Below are positions 45,284-54,687 of a stretch of DNA of 64,000 nucleotides, piece after piece. The notes below the pieces were generated by a model that saw only the letters and a list, made by a program, of their open reading frames with translations, did no database searches and had not been told where the DNA came from. Origin of the DNA: Panacagrimonas sp041603235 (lineage in GTDB: Bacteria > Pseudomonadota > Gammaproteobacteria > Nevskiales > Nevskiaceae). The DNA is taken from NCBI GenBank assembly GCA_041603235.1, contig JBFIES010000006.1, positions 202,045 through 266,044 of the forward strand, read 5' to 3'. A program made the translations under genes and the position numbers. Position 1 is the first letter of the stretch; the number at the start of each line of letters is the position of its first letter.

Positions 45284-46117
45284 TCAGTCCTTGAATTTCG
45301 GTGCGCGTTTTTCCTGGAAGGCACTCAGCGCCTCATCCAGGTCTTCGCCCAGCAGCATTGACGTGTTCCAGATGGCGGCATAGCTCAGGCCATCTTTCAC
45401 ATTGTGTTCACGCGACCACAGCAGATTGCGTTTGATGCCGCGTGTGGTGCAGGGAGACTTCGACGCCACGGTCTTGGCCAGTTCCAGTGCGGCGGCCATC
45501 AGTGCTTCCTTGGATTCGCAGACGCGCGAGACCAGGCCCAGTTTCAGCGCACGCTCGCTGTCGAAGGTTTCAGCGGTGTAAGTCAGTTCAGTCATTGCCG
45601 AATAACCGATGACATGGCGCAGGCGCTGCAGAGTGCCCACATCGGGCACGACTGCCAGATCTACTTCCTTGATGCAGAACTTGGCGTCCTGCGAGCAGAT
45701 GCGCATGTCGCAGCCCGCGATCAGGTCAATGCCGCCGCCAATGCAGACGCCGTGAATGGCGGCAATGACCGGGGCCGAGGTGTTCTCCACGGCGGTGAAT
45801 GAATGCTGGAAGCGTTCGATGTCGGCAAGAATCTCTTCGTGTCCGCGTGTCCTGCGCTCCGGATCTGCCAGCTTGCTCCTAAGCCCGCTGATGACCGAGA
45901 TATCGATGCCTGCGGTGAAATGCTTGCCCTCGCCGCAGAGAATGATGGCGCGAATTTGTCGCTGCGTTCCCAGCCACTCCAGCGCTTCTGGCAGCTCGGC
46001 CCACATGCGCCGGTCCAGCGCATTGAGTTTCTCTGGGCGGTTGAGTTTGAGCCAGGCCACCGGGCCATCAAACTCGATCAGAACGGTCTCAAACTGTGGA
46101 ATAAGGCTGTCGGTCAT
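45284..46117 (-). CDS. Delta3,5-delta2,4-dienoyl-CoA isomerase (ECH1-like crotonase)
   Basis: 277 residues from ATG 46117. The crotonase fold carries the oxyanion segments KHFTAGIDIS and HGVCIGGGIDL. The three acidic residues specific to dienoyl-CoA isomerase occur at Asp131, Glu151 and Asp159, with spacings of 20 and 8 that equal Asp176, Glu196 and Asp204 of the rat enzyme. This separates it from ordinary enoyl-CoA hydratases. It shifts 3,5- to 2,4-dienoyl-CoA so that unsaturated chains can enter beta-oxidation. It diverges from metY. Confidence 0.9.
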   Translation of the reverse strand: MTDSLIPQFETVLIEFDGPVAWLKLNRPEKLNALDRRMWAELPEALEWLGTQRQIRAIILCGEGKHFTAGIDISVISGLRSKLADPERRTRGHEEILADIERFQHSFTAVENTSAPVIAAIHGVCIGGGIDLIAGCDMRICSQDAKFCIKEVDLAVVPDVGTLQRLRHVIGYSAMTELTYTAETFDSERALKLGLVSRVCESKEALMAAALELAKTVASKSPCTTRGIKRNLLWSREHNVKDGLSYAAIWNTSMLLGEDLDEALSAFQEKRAPKFKD

Positions 46118-46323
46118 GTTGATTCTTCTGGGTTGATGTTGATTAGGATGCTGCAATATCGGAATACGCTGGCCAACCTTTAGGTGGGCCGAAATTTTTC
46201 TGAAAAAGCGCTTGTCTCGCGCAGTTGGCGTCGTTAGGGAGATGCCCGCATCGGTCAATCGTGTTCTGCTCTCTACAATGACAGACTCCAATTCATCCCG
46301 AATCTGACGAAGAACTAAAGAAC

Positions 46324-47610
46324 ATGGCTCAATCTGACTGGAAATTCGAGACGCTTGCGGTGCACGGCGGTTATTCACCAGACCCAACGACGCGCGCTGT
46401 GGCCGTGCCAATCTACCAGACCGTGGCGTATGCCTTTGACGACACCCAGCACGGTGCGGACCTGTTTGACCTGAAAGTTGAGGGCAATATTTACTCGCGG
46501 ATCATGAATCCGACCAATGCCGTGCTCGAGCAACGCATGGCAGCTCTGGAAGGCGGCATCGGCGCACTTGCTCTGGCTTCGGGTCAGGCAGCGGTGACCT
46601 ACGCCATCCAGACCATTGCCGGTGCTGGCGACAACATTGTTTCGGCCAGCACGCTCTACGGCGGCACCTACAATCTGTTTGCCCACACGCTGCCACAGTT
46701 TGGTATCGAGGTACGTTTTGCCGACCCGCGCAAACCGGAGACTTTTGCCGATCTGATTGATGAGAACACCAAGGCGGTGTTCGCCGAATCCATTGGCAAC
46801 CCGCTTGGCAATATCACCGACATCGGGGCCATCGCCAAGATTGCGCACGCCCAGGGCGTCCCCCTGATCATCGATAACACCGTCGCCACGCCTTATCTGC
46901 TGCGGCCCTTCGAGCACGGCGCGGACATCGTGGTTCACTCGTTGACCAAATATCTGGGCGGGCACGGCACGACGCTGGGCGGTGTCATCGTGGACTCGGG
47001 CAAGTTCCCGTGGGCGCAGCACAAGAAGCGTTTTCCGCGGCTCAACGAGCCCGACGTGAGTTACCACGGCGTGGTCTACACCGAAGCTCTGGGTGAGGCG
47101 GCTTACATTGGCCGCGCCCGCGTGGTCCCGCTGCGCAATATGGGCGCTGCGCTGTCACCGTTTAATGCGTTTCAGATTCTGCAGGGCATTGAGACCTTGT
47201 CGCTCAGAATGGACCGGATCAACAGCAGCGCCCTGCGTATCGCGCAGCATCTGAAAGCGCAGGAAAAGGTCCTGTGGGTCAACTACGCCGGTCTGGAAGA
47301 TCACCCTGATCACGGACTTGCTCAGCAATATCTGGGCGGATGCGCCTCAGGCATCCTCACCTTCGGCCTTCAGGGTGGCCGAGAAGCAGGCGCGCGATTC
47401 CAGGACGCGCTCCAGCTGTTCACGCGGCTGGTCAATATTGGAGATGCCAAGTCATTGGCAACACATCCCGCGACCACCACGCATCGCCAGCTCGGTCCGG
47501 AAGAGTTGGCCAAGGCGGGCGTCACCGAAGACACGGTGCGGCTGTCGATTGGCATTGAGCATATTGATGACCTGATTGCAGACCTGGATCAGGCGCTCGC
47601 ACAGGCCTGA
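46324..47610 (+). CDS. metY: O-acetylhomoserine sulfhydrylase (MetY type)
   Basis: 428 residues, the usual MetY length. It is a PLP-dependent Cys/Met-metabolism enzyme: LAVHGGYSPDPTTRAVAVPI at the N-terminus, ALASGQAAVTYA near residue 79, and the PLP lysine in VVHSLTKYLGGHGTTLGG near residue 206. The long insertion typical of MetY (AQHKKRFPRLNEPD) is present. It makes homocysteine from O-acetylhomoserine and sulfide. A rho-independent terminator follows closely. Confidence 0.93.
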   Translation: MAQSDWKFETLAVHGGYSPDPTTRAVAVPIYQTVAYAFDDTQHGADLFDLKVEGNIYSRIMNPTNAVLEQRMAALEGGIGALALASGQAAVTYAIQTIAGAGDNIVSASTLYGGTYNLFAHTLPQFGIEVRFADPRKPETFADLIDENTKAVFAESIGNPLGNITDIGAIAKIAHAQGVPLIIDNTVATPYLLRPFEHGADIVVHSLTKYLGGHGTTLGGVIVDSGKFPWAQHKKRFPRLNEPDVSYHGVVYTEALGEAAYIGRARVVPLRNMGAALSPFNAFQILQGIETLSLRMDRINSSALRIAQHLKAQEKVLWVNYAGLEDHPDHGLAQQYLGGCASGILTFGLQGGREAGARFQDALQLFTRLVNIGDAKSLATHPATTTHRQLGPEELAKAGVTEDTVRLSIGIEHIDDLIADLDQALAQA

Positions 47611-47625
47611 AGAAGACCTTGAAAA

Positions 47626-47652
47626 GGCGCGGCCGCTGAGGCCGCGCTTTTT
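47626..47652 (+). terminator. Rho-independent terminator of metY
   Basis: GCGCGGCC at 47627-47634 pairs perfectly with GGCCGCGC at 47640-47647 around a 5-base loop, followed by TTTTT. An A-run precedes it, so it may also serve the convergent gene at 47717-48424. Confidence 0.88.
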
Positions 47653-47716
47653 GATGGGGCATTTGTGATGCAATCGTCGCTTGCGCAGGTCTCACAGATT
47701 CAGAAATGAGGATTGA

Positions 47717-48424
47717 TCAATCTGCATCGGGATTGCTCATCAGATCCCACAGCGTGCTGGGTTGGTTCACTGCTGAGGGGTCAATCTCGGGTTCGCTGTA
47801 TCCGTTCGCTCGTTCGGCAGCCAAACGGGTCAGGCCCAGCAAGGCCTCGCTCTCTGCCAGCAAGGCGCGGGAAAACTCCTCCAGGGTTTCGCGAGTACTG
47901 AGCGTGTCAATGCTGGCCGGTGATCCGGCAGCATTGAGTTTGGACTGCGCCAGCCAAATGATCGGTGCGCGTTCCTGCTTCCAGCTCTGGTACAGGGTGG
48001 CGTAAGCAGACAGTTCCTGTTCTCGCAGGTGCTGAGTCTGCTCTGGATTGCTCGTGCGTTTCTGCAATGTGGCGAATCGCTTGAGCAACCACTGGGTGCG
48101 ACTGGCCAGAACGGCCCCTGCTGCCTGCCCATCGGTGGATGCGCGATAGCGCTCCCATGCTGCCATCGCTGCGTCAACGGCCTCCGGCGAGCTTGAAACT
48201 GTGGCGTCTGCTTTCAGTTTCTGGCGGGCCGCTTCCAGACGCGCCTGAGTGCCGAGAACCTGTGGTGCTACCAGCTCTCCATTCTCAAGCCAGGCCTGGG
48301 CCAGAGCGACGGTGGCCGGTGGAGCGGGGACGGCATCAAACAGCTCGCCGAAAGCAACTGCACTCGCCGGGCCCGGTGCAATCAGAGCTGCAAGCAGCAG
48401 AGCAATCCGTCTGGAAATACGCAT
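47717..48424 (-). CDS. Exported helical protein of unknown function
   Basis: 235 residues with a signal peptide (MRISRRIALLLAALIAPGPASA). The mature part is predicted helical (ALAQAWLENGELVAPQVLG, TLSTRETLEEFSRALLAESEAL) and lacks a family I recognise. The ending SAVNQPSTLWDLMSNPDAD is acidic. It converges on metY and follows the SDR gene on the same strand, separated from it by a terminator, so it is transcribed alone. Confidence 0.7.
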   Translation of the reverse strand: MRISRRIALLLAALIAPGPASAVAFGELFDAVPAPPATVALAQAWLENGELVAPQVLGTQARLEAARQKLKADATVSSSPEAVDAAMAAWERYRASTDGQAAGAVLASRTQWLLKRFATLQKRTSNPEQTQHLREQELSAYATLYQSWKQERAPIIWLAQSKLNAAGSPASIDTLSTRETLEEFSRALLAESEALLGLTRLAAERANGYSEPEIDPSAVNQPSTLWDLMSNPDAD

Positions 48425-48510
48425 GAATCATCTCGCGGAGACTGGAGCCTAAGGCAATGCGCAAACCGTGCCAGCTTGAACGCTGGAGGGGGCGAAGTTC
48501 ATCTGGCCCA

Positions 48511-48538
48511 TAAAAAACGCGGCCACTTGGGCCGCGTT
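48511..48538 (-). terminator. Rho-independent terminator of the SDR gene
   Basis: AACGCGGCC at 48516-48524 pairs with GGCCGCGTT at 48530-48538 around a 5-base loop. On the minus strand it is followed by a run of six T (48512-48517), the classic form. It lies 25 bases after the SDR stop. Confidence 0.88.
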
Positions 48539-48563
48539 CTGGTGATGCCGTGATCCGGGCAGA

Positions 48564-49331
48564 TCAGCCGTGCATCGACAGTCCACCCGATACGCTGATG
48601 GTCTGACCCTGGATGAAGCTGGCGTCATCGCTGGCCAGGAAAGCGACCAGTCCGGGGTAGTCGTCCGGCTCGCCGATGCGACCCAGCGGCACGCCGCGGA
48701 CCATGGCATCGCGAATCTTCTGTCCTTGCTCGCCGGTGCCAACGAAGGCATCCATGGCCGGTGTGTTGGTGGGGCCGGGGCAAACGCAGTTGAGCAGCAC
48801 GTTCTTGCGCGAGACCTCACGGGCCAGTGCCTTGGCAAACGCAATCGTGGCGCCCTTGGTGCCGGAGTACACGACTTCGCCGCTGGAGCCGACGCGTCCG
48901 GCGTCGGAAGCGATGAAGATCACGCGACCACCGCCACGCTCAACCATGCCGGAGACCACGGCGTGGGTCATGTGCAGCGGCCCCATGTAGTTGATGCTGA
49001 CCACTTTCTGCCAGAAATCCGGCGTGGTCTTGAGGAAGGGGATGGGTTTATCCCAGCCCGCATTGTTGACCAGTGTCCAGGTCGGGCCGATGCGGCTTTC
49101 GATGGCTGCAACACCTTTGACCACGGCGTCGTAATTGGTGATGTCGCAGACCTCGCAGTCAGCCTTGCCGCCAGCAGCCTTGATCTCTTCAACTGCCTTG
49201 CTCGCCGCTTCGGCGTTGATGTCGAGCACGCCCACAATCATGCCTTCGGCCGCAAGCCGCTTGGCAATGCCGAGGCCGATGCCGCTACCTGCTCCGGTGA
49301 CCAGGGCCACCTTGTCTTTCAGTCCGCGCAC
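48564..49331 (-). CDS. Short-chain dehydrogenase/reductase, 3-hydroxyacyl/BDH type
   Basis: 255 residues from a GTG at 49331 preceded by GGGAGA. The open frame reaches further upstream, but this start places the Rossmann motif VALVTGAGSGIGLG near residue 8 as in the family. NNAG (LVNNAGWDKPIP) is near 90, the catalytic Ser-Tyr-Lys is IASDAGRV...VYSGTKGATIAFAKAL near 153, and PGPTNTPAMD follows. It reduces or oxidises a hydroxyacyl or related substrate with NAD(P). A palindromic operator lies 49 bases upstream of the start. Confidence 0.9.
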   Translation of the reverse strand: MRGLKDKVALVTGAGSGIGLGIAKRLAAEGMIVGVLDINAEAASKAVEEIKAAGGKADCEVCDITNYDAVVKGVAAIESRIGPTWTLVNNAGWDKPIPFLKTTPDFWQKVVSINYMGPLHMTHAVVSGMVERGGGRVIFIASDAGRVGSSGEVVYSGTKGATIAFAKALAREVSRKNVLLNCVCPGPTNTPAMDAFVGTGEQGQKIRDAMVRGVPLGRIGEPDDYPGLVAFLASDDASFIQGQTISVSGGLSMHG

Positions 49332-49379
49332 AAAAATTCTCCCGGTTTGGTTTATTTGGAGGAAAAAGGGGAACGTTAC

Positions 49380-49399
49380 GTAGTATGGCACCATACTAC
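49380..49399. promoter_or_regulatory. Palindromic operator A (GTAGTATGG-CA-CCATACTAC)
   Basis: A perfect inverted repeat of 9-base arms with a 2-base centre. It lies between the divergent SDR gene and the lipid operon starting at 49564. Two near-copies occur at 61547 and 61917. The architecture is that of a TetR-family site. Confidence 0.75.
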
Positions 49400-49563
49400 T
49401 ATGCCGGCAGCTTGAGCAAAAGCCGAAACCGGAGTAGCCACCCTGCAATATCCGGCTTCTATAAAAAGCATGGGGCGCGGCCATACGGGATTGGGCAGAC
49501 TCAGCATGCCAATTGATGCAAAGTATCGTCAGCGCTCGCAGTGAAGCGCATACGGGGAAATAA

Positions 49564-50391
49564 ATGGTGAGCCAAGGGGTTGAATCTGCAGGAAGTTATG
49601 TCGGCGGAAAAGGCGCAGACGTGGTCCTGCTACATGGGCTGGGCGGAACCTGGCACGTCTGGAAGCCCATCATTCCCATATTGGAAGGCTCCTTTAGGGT
49701 GCATGCGGTCACGCTGCCAGGGCACCTGGATGGACCGGCCATGCCGGCAGGGGTCACCGCCAGCCGTGATTCGCTCGCCGATGCTCTGATGGCCGAGTTG
49801 AAGAAGCGCGGCATCGAGCAGCCGCATCTGGTGGGTAATTCCCTGGGCGGGCTGATGTCGCTGGAACTGGCTCGCCGAGGCTATGCCAAGTCCGTGACAG
49901 CGCTGTCTCCGGCCGGAGCCTGGCAGACGGAGAAGGAATACCAGGCCGTCGCCAGACCTTTCAAGATCATCTACGCGATCCTGCCCATCCTGATTTTTCT
50001 GACGACCTTGTTCCTGCGCTTTACCGGTGTGCGAAAGGCGCTCAACAAGAAGGCAATGGAGCACGGCGACCGTGTTCCGGAAAACGAATGTCGCCGAGCC
50101 ATGAATTCCCTGCGCCAGACGCACATTCTTCCGGAACTGCTCAATTCCATGGGCACCGACGGGCCGATTCAGCCGATGCAGGCTGGCAATGTCCCAATCA
50201 CGATCGCCTGGTGCGAGCACGACCAGGTGATTCCCTACGAAATATATGGCAAGCCGATGATTGCCACGATTGAAGGATGCACCCCGATCACCATTCGCGA
50301 TGTCGGCCATGTCCCCATGTACGATGATCCGCAGCAAGTCGCAGATGTAATTCTTGAAACCATTCGCAAGACAGAAGGTGTGAAAGCGTGA
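49564..50391 (+). CDS. Alpha/beta hydrolase heading the lipid operon
   Basis: 275 residues. VVLLHGLGGTWHVW near residue 20 gives the oxyanion hole, HLVGNSLGGLMSL near residue 92 the nucleophile Ser, and VGHVPMYDDPQQVAD near residue 250 the catalytic His. A hydrophobic stretch (IIYAILPILIFLTTLFLRF, residues ~137-155) may bind membrane or an acyl chain. It probably hydrolyses an ester lipid or thioester. Its stop overlaps the PlsB-like start (GTGA at 50388-50391). Confidence 0.88.
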   Translation: MVSQGVESAGSYVGGKGADVVLLHGLGGTWHVWKPIIPILEGSFRVHAVTLPGHLDGPAMPAGVTASRDSLADALMAELKKRGIEQPHLVGNSLGGLMSLELARRGYAKSVTALSPAGAWQTEKEYQAVARPFKIIYAILPILIFLTTLFLRFTGVRKALNKKAMEHGDRVPENECRRAMNSLRQTHILPELLNSMGTDGPIQPMQAGNVPITIAWCEHDQVIPYEIYGKPMIATIEGCTPITIRDVGHVPMYDDPQQVADVILETIRKTEGVKA

Positions 50392-52238
50392 ATCTGACGA
50401 AACTCAATCCTGCGCTGGCGGCCACCCTGATGCAGCGCAAGCAGATTGCAAAGCAGGTGGTCAGTACAGAGCGGTTCATCGAGCAGGTGGAGAAACTTGC
50501 CGGAGAGCTGGGGCGAAGCGCCGAAAGCGTTGCTGCAGAAGCTCTGGTCGGCGTACAGGAAATTGTGACGGTACAGAGTCCTGCTTTCGGCGCAGCATTC
50601 GATTTCGGACTCGGGCCCATGCACACACGGGCGTGGACCGTTGATGCTGATCTGCAGGGGCTGCGACAGCTCAAGGAACTCAACAAGACCAAGGCGCTGG
50701 TGTATCTGCCCACGCACCGCTCCTATGCCGACCCCTTTATTCTGTCTAGATTGCTGCGCGATAACGGGATGAAGCGCAACCATATTCTCGGCGGCAATAA
50801 CCTGGGATTCTGGCCCCTGGGCACTATCGTACGTCGCAGTGGCGGCATCCTTATACGTCGCAGTTTTCAGGACGACGAGGTCTACAAGATGGTGGTGCGC
50901 GAGTATCTCGCGTGGCTGGCCTCGCAGCGGCTCAATCTCGAGTGGTACATGGAAGGCGGGCGCTCGCGAACTGGCAAATTGCGCCCACCAAAGTACGGTT
51001 TGCTGAGCTATCTGGTTTCTGCCATCGAGAGCGGCGGTGCCGACGACATGATGCTGGTGCCGGTCTCCACAACTTACGATCAGATGCACGAGATCGGGGT
51101 CATGGCCGCCGAGGAGGCAGGGGCGTCCAAGGCGAAGGAAAATCTGGCCTGGCTGGCTGGGTATGCACGCAGACAGCAGAAGTGGATCGGCTCGGCCTAT
51201 GTGCGATTCGGTGAGCCCTTGTCGCTGCGCGAATCGCTGGAACGTGCCGCATCCGAGGAAGATGGTGGCGGCAAGTGGACCGTTGCCAAGATTGCATTTG
51301 AAGTGTTCCAGCGTATCAATCGATGCACGCCGGTGACCGCGCCGGCGCTGGTGACCTTCGCTCTGCTCGGCACGCATGACCGCGCCCTGACGCTGCAGGA
51401 AGTCTGTGCTCTGGTGAAGCCCTTGCTCGCGTACGCCAATTCGCGTGGCCTGCCCAGCTCGCCTCTGCAGAAGCTCAACATCGCACAGGGCGTGCAGGAA
51501 ACGCTGGAAAAGCTGCATGAAAGCGGCGTCGTCAGCGTCTACGACAGTGGGCTGGAGACGGTCTACAAGATCGAGGCCGGGCAGCATTCAGTTGCCGCCT
51601 TCTACCGCAACTCTGCAATCCACTGGTTTGTGAACCGCGCCATTCTGGAAGTTGCATTGCTGGATTCCACGCGACAAGACGGCGGTGGTCCTCTTGAACA
51701 GGCCTGGGCATCGGCTTTCGAACTGCGTGATCTGCTCAAGTTCGAGTTCTTCTTCAGCGAAAAAGCAGAGTTCCGCGACGAACTGAAAGCAGAGTCCCGG
51801 CTGATTGATCCGAAGTTCCGTCAGCGCGTGGCCAAGGCAACCGATCGCAAGGATGTCTTGTTCAAGGTGCCCATGTTGATGGCGCATCGCGTTCTGCCTG
51901 CTTTCCTTGAGGCCTACTACATCGTTGCAGACAGGCTTGCTGCACAGTCAACAAGTCGCAAGATCGACAAGAAGGCTCTGATCGACGAGTGCGTCACGGT
52001 GGGTCGCCAGTACGTGTTGCAACAGAAGTTGAGGAATCCGGAATGCGTGTCCCGCGAAATCTTCACCAACGCGATTTCACTTGCAGCCAACCGCAATCTG
52101 CTTGATCCGGAGGCGCCAGATCTGGCCCAGCGGCGGCAGGATTTCTTCCTGGAACTTGAATCGGCGGTACAGCGCGTTGCAGCGATCGAGCAGCTTGATC
52201 AGATGCGCAGTGCCCAAACGGCGGGAGCCAACACGTGA
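50388..52238 (+). CDS. Glycerol-3-phosphate 1-O-acyltransferase, PlsB-like
   Basis: 616 residues, shorter than E. coli PlsB (about 807). The acyltransferase block is complete: LPTHRSYADPFIL (HX4D, near residue 104), GGNNLGFWPLG, EGGRSRTGKLRPPK near residue 184, and a VPVST segment. A long helical C-terminal region follows. It acylates sn-1 of glycerol-3-phosphate, the first step to phospholipid and triacylglycerol. The GTG start overlaps the hydrolase stop. Given the neighbours it probably serves storage lipid. Confidence 0.88.
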   Translation: MNLTKLNPALAATLMQRKQIAKQVVSTERFIEQVEKLAGELGRSAESVAAEALVGVQEIVTVQSPAFGAAFDFGLGPMHTRAWTVDADLQGLRQLKELNKTKALVYLPTHRSYADPFILSRLLRDNGMKRNHILGGNNLGFWPLGTIVRRSGGILIRRSFQDDEVYKMVVREYLAWLASQRLNLEWYMEGGRSRTGKLRPPKYGLLSYLVSAIESGGADDMMLVPVSTTYDQMHEIGVMAAEEAGASKAKENLAWLAGYARRQQKWIGSAYVRFGEPLSLRESLERAASEEDGGGKWTVAKIAFEVFQRINRCTPVTAPALVTFALLGTHDRALTLQEVCALVKPLLAYANSRGLPSSPLQKLNIAQGVQETLEKLHESGVVSVYDSGLETVYKIEAGQHSVAAFYRNSAIHWFVNRAILEVALLDSTRQDGGGPLEQAWASAFELRDLLKFEFFFSEKAEFRDELKAESRLIDPKFRQRVAKATDRKDVLFKVPMLMAHRVLPAFLEAYYIVADRLAAQSTSRKIDKKALIDECVTVGRQYVLQQKLRNPECVSREIFTNAISLAANRNLLDPEAPDLAQRRQDFFLELESAVQRVAAIEQLDQMRSAQTAGANT

Positions 52239-53683
52239 GTAGTGCAAGCGAAGCAGCAATTCAAAGAATTCTGGAGGGGCCGAAAGGCCCGAAAATCGGC
52301 GCCTTCTTCGATTTTGATGGCACCCTGATTGATGGCTTTTCTGCAGCTGCCTATTTCACGGATCGCATCAAGGGCGGTCACATGGGCGCGAAAGAAATTG
52401 TCGACACCCTCAAGCTGGCGCGCAAAAAAGATCTGAGCGATGACGAGTTTGCCCAGGTCATTGGCGACGGCATCATGGAATGGGCCGGTCAGAGCGAGGA
52501 GGAACTTCGCAATCTCTGGAGCCGCCTGTGGTTCGACAAAGTGGCTCCGAACATGTTTCCCGAAATGTGGAAAGTCATTCAGGCGCACAAGCGCATGGGG
52601 CACACCATCGCAGTCGCATCATCGGCCACGCCTTACCAGATTGAGCCTATTGCCGCCGAATACGGCATTGAGCACATCCTTGCGACGCAGCCGCGAATCC
52701 GCAATGGCAAACTGACCGGCGGCATCATCGGCAAGCCGCTTTGGGGGCAGGGCAAGGCTAATGCCGTGAAGGCTTTTGCCAAGGACAAGAAAATCACCTT
52801 GTCCAAGAGTTACGGCTACGCCAATGGCGATGAGGACATCGCATTCTTGCAGTCAGTCGGTTGTCCCAATGCCGTGCAGCCCAAGCCGAAACTCGAAGCA
52901 TTGGCTGTTGAAAGTGAATGGCCGATTTTGCGTTTTCCGCCGCGCAAACGTGGCCCGGCCAAGGCCATGGCGCGAACCGTAGGTGCCTATGCCGCAATGG
53001 GCGCGACCTTTCTCGCGGGGCTGGGATATGCAAAGGCCACCGGCGAAACCCGCAAGGCGGTGGATTTCATTACTGCCATGTCCAGCGATGCAGCTTTTGC
53101 AGTGCTCGGGGTCAAGGCCAAGGTTATCAATCGTGAAGGGTTGAATGCGCATCGGCCCTGCGTTTTCCTGCTCAACCACCAGAGTAAGTTCGACATGTTC
53201 GTGATGATGCATCTGGTGCGGACCGAATTCACCGGCGCTGCCAAGATCGAAGCGCGCAAGGTGCCGGGTTTTGGTCGATTCATGGAAATGGCCGACGTGG
53301 CGTTTCTGGATCGCAGCAACTCCAACAAAGCCATCGACGCACTCAAGCCGGCTGTCGATCGCCTCAAGAAAGGCCTGTCTCTATGTATTGCGCCGGAAGG
53401 CACGCGTTCATGGACGCCAAAACTCGGACCGTTCAAGAAGGGCCCGTTTCACCTTGCGATGCAGGCCGGGGTGCCGGTTGTTCCCGTGGTGATTCGCAAT
53501 GCCGGTGAGATCATGGGTCGCAATGATCAGACCATGCGGTCGGGCACGGTTCACGTCGCCATTCTTGATCCGGTAGATGTGTCGGATTGGACCGAAAGCA
53601 ACATGGTGGAGCGCATCGCAGAAGTGCGCCAGAAGTTTGTTGACACGCTGGAGAACTGGCCTGAAGAAGAGGGAGAAGCATGA
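52235..53683 (+). CDS. HAD-IB phosphatase / 1-acylglycerol-3-phosphate acyltransferase fusion
   Basis: 482 residues with two domains. The N-terminal ~250 residues are a SerB-like HAD domain: FFDFDGTLIDGFSA near residue 20, VASSATPYQIEP near 127, and the metal site GYANGDEDIAFL near 195. The C-terminal domain is PlsC: LLNHQSKFDMFVMM (HX4D) near residue 312 and CIAPEGTRSW near 385. One protein may both make phosphatidate and dephosphorylate a lipid intermediate; the HAD substrate is unknown. The start is a GTG overlapping the previous stop (GTGA). Confidence 0.9.
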   Translation: MSSASEAAIQRILEGPKGPKIGAFFDFDGTLIDGFSAAAYFTDRIKGGHMGAKEIVDTLKLARKKDLSDDEFAQVIGDGIMEWAGQSEEELRNLWSRLWFDKVAPNMFPEMWKVIQAHKRMGHTIAVASSATPYQIEPIAAEYGIEHILATQPRIRNGKLTGGIIGKPLWGQGKANAVKAFAKDKKITLSKSYGYANGDEDIAFLQSVGCPNAVQPKPKLEALAVESEWPILRFPPRKRGPAKAMARTVGAYAAMGATFLAGLGYAKATGETRKAVDFITAMSSDAAFAVLGVKAKVINREGLNAHRPCVFLLNHQSKFDMFVMMHLVRTEFTGAAKIEARKVPGFGRFMEMADVAFLDRSNSNKAIDALKPAVDRLKKGLSLCIAPEGTRSWTPKLGPFKKGPFHLAMQAGVPVVPVVIRNAGEIMGRNDQTMRSGTVHVAILDPVDVSDWTESNMVERIAEVRQKFVDTLENWPEEEGEA

Positions 53684-54687
53684 GTACACCCATGCGGATT
53701 GCAGTACTGGGCGCGGGCTCGTGGGGCACCACGGTGGCATCAGTAGCGGCGCGCAATGCAGACACGCTGATCTGGGCGCGGTCCAGCGACACAGCTGATC
53801 AGATCAATCGCGAACATCTCAATGAGAGTTATCTGAAAGATCTGCCGCTGCACAAGAATCTGCGCGCGACCAACTCACTCGAAGAGGCGGTGCGCCATGC
53901 CGATGTGCTCGTCATTGGCGTGCCCTCGCACAGTTTTCGTGAAACGCTGAAGAAGGCATCGCCGCACATTCGTCCATGGGTGCCTGTCATCAGTCTTGCG
54001 AAAGGCCTTGAGCAGGGCACGCATCGGCGCATGACCGAGATCATCAACGAAGAGCTTCCGAGCCACCCTGCAGGGCTGCTTGCTGGTCCCAACATTGCAA
54101 AGGAAGTGTTGCAGGGGCTTGCCGCAGCCACAGTCATTGCCATGCGCGATGAGCACGTGGCGCGCTCTCTGCAGCCGCTGTTTTCGAGCGCCGTGTTCCG
54201 CGTCTACACCAATACCGACATCATCGGCTGTGAGCTGGGCGGCCCATTGAAAAATGTCGTGGCCATATCGGCGGGCATGGCTGACGGTCTGAGTGTGGGT
54301 GAAAACACTCGCGCGCTGGTGGTTACTCGCGGGCTGGCGGAAATCACCCGGCTGGGCGTGGCACTCGGCGGCCGCCCGGAAACTTTCTCTGGCCTGACCG
54401 GCCTAGGCGATCTGTTGACCACCTGCATGAGTCCGCTGTCGCGTAATCGCCAGGTGGGCGTCAAGTTCGCCGAGGGTATGACCACTGACGAAATCGTGGC
54501 CTCCATGAACATGGTCGCCGAAGGCATCAAGACCAGCAGCGTGGTGGTCAAGCTGGCTCGGCAGTACGGCATCGAGATGCCAATCGCGCACGAAGTGGAC
54601 TGCGTCGTCCGCGGTGAGCACAACGCCGCACAGGCCTTTCGCGGCCTGAGAAAACTCGCAGCGGGCGCTGAGCAAGAGTCTGGCTAG
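53680..54687 (+). CDS. gpsA: NAD(P)-dependent glycerol-3-phosphate dehydrogenase
   Basis: 335 residues. Rossmann motif IAVLGAGSWGTTVASV near residue 7, substrate region SLAKGLEQGTH near 107, LLAGPNIAKEV (the usual GPSFA is GPNIA here) near 133, and the active-site lysine in GGPLKNVVAISAGMADGL near 189. It supplies glycerol-3-phosphate from dihydroxyacetone phosphate for the acyltransferases upstream. ATGA overlap with the previous gene. Confidence 0.95.
   Translation: MSTPMRIAVLGAGSWGTTVASVAARNADTLIWARSSDTADQINREHLNESYLKDLPLHKNLRATNSLEEAVRHADVLVIGVPSHSFRETLKKASPHIRPWVPVISLAKGLEQGTHRRMTEIINEELPSHPAGLLAGPNIAKEVLQGLAAATVIAMRDEHVARSLQPLFSSAVFRVYTNTDIIGCELGGPLKNVVAISAGMADGLSVGENTRALVVTRGLAEITRLGVALGGRPETFSGLTGLGDLLTTCMSPLSRNRQVGVKFAEGMTTDEIVASMNMVAEGIKTSSVVVKLARQYGIEMPIAHEVDCVVRGEHNAAQAFRGLRKLAAGAEQESG

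Noticed and set aside
50235..51587. 450-residue minus-strand frame
   Set aside because: Antisense to the PlsB-like gene, which has intact catalytic motifs and overlaps its neighbours properly.
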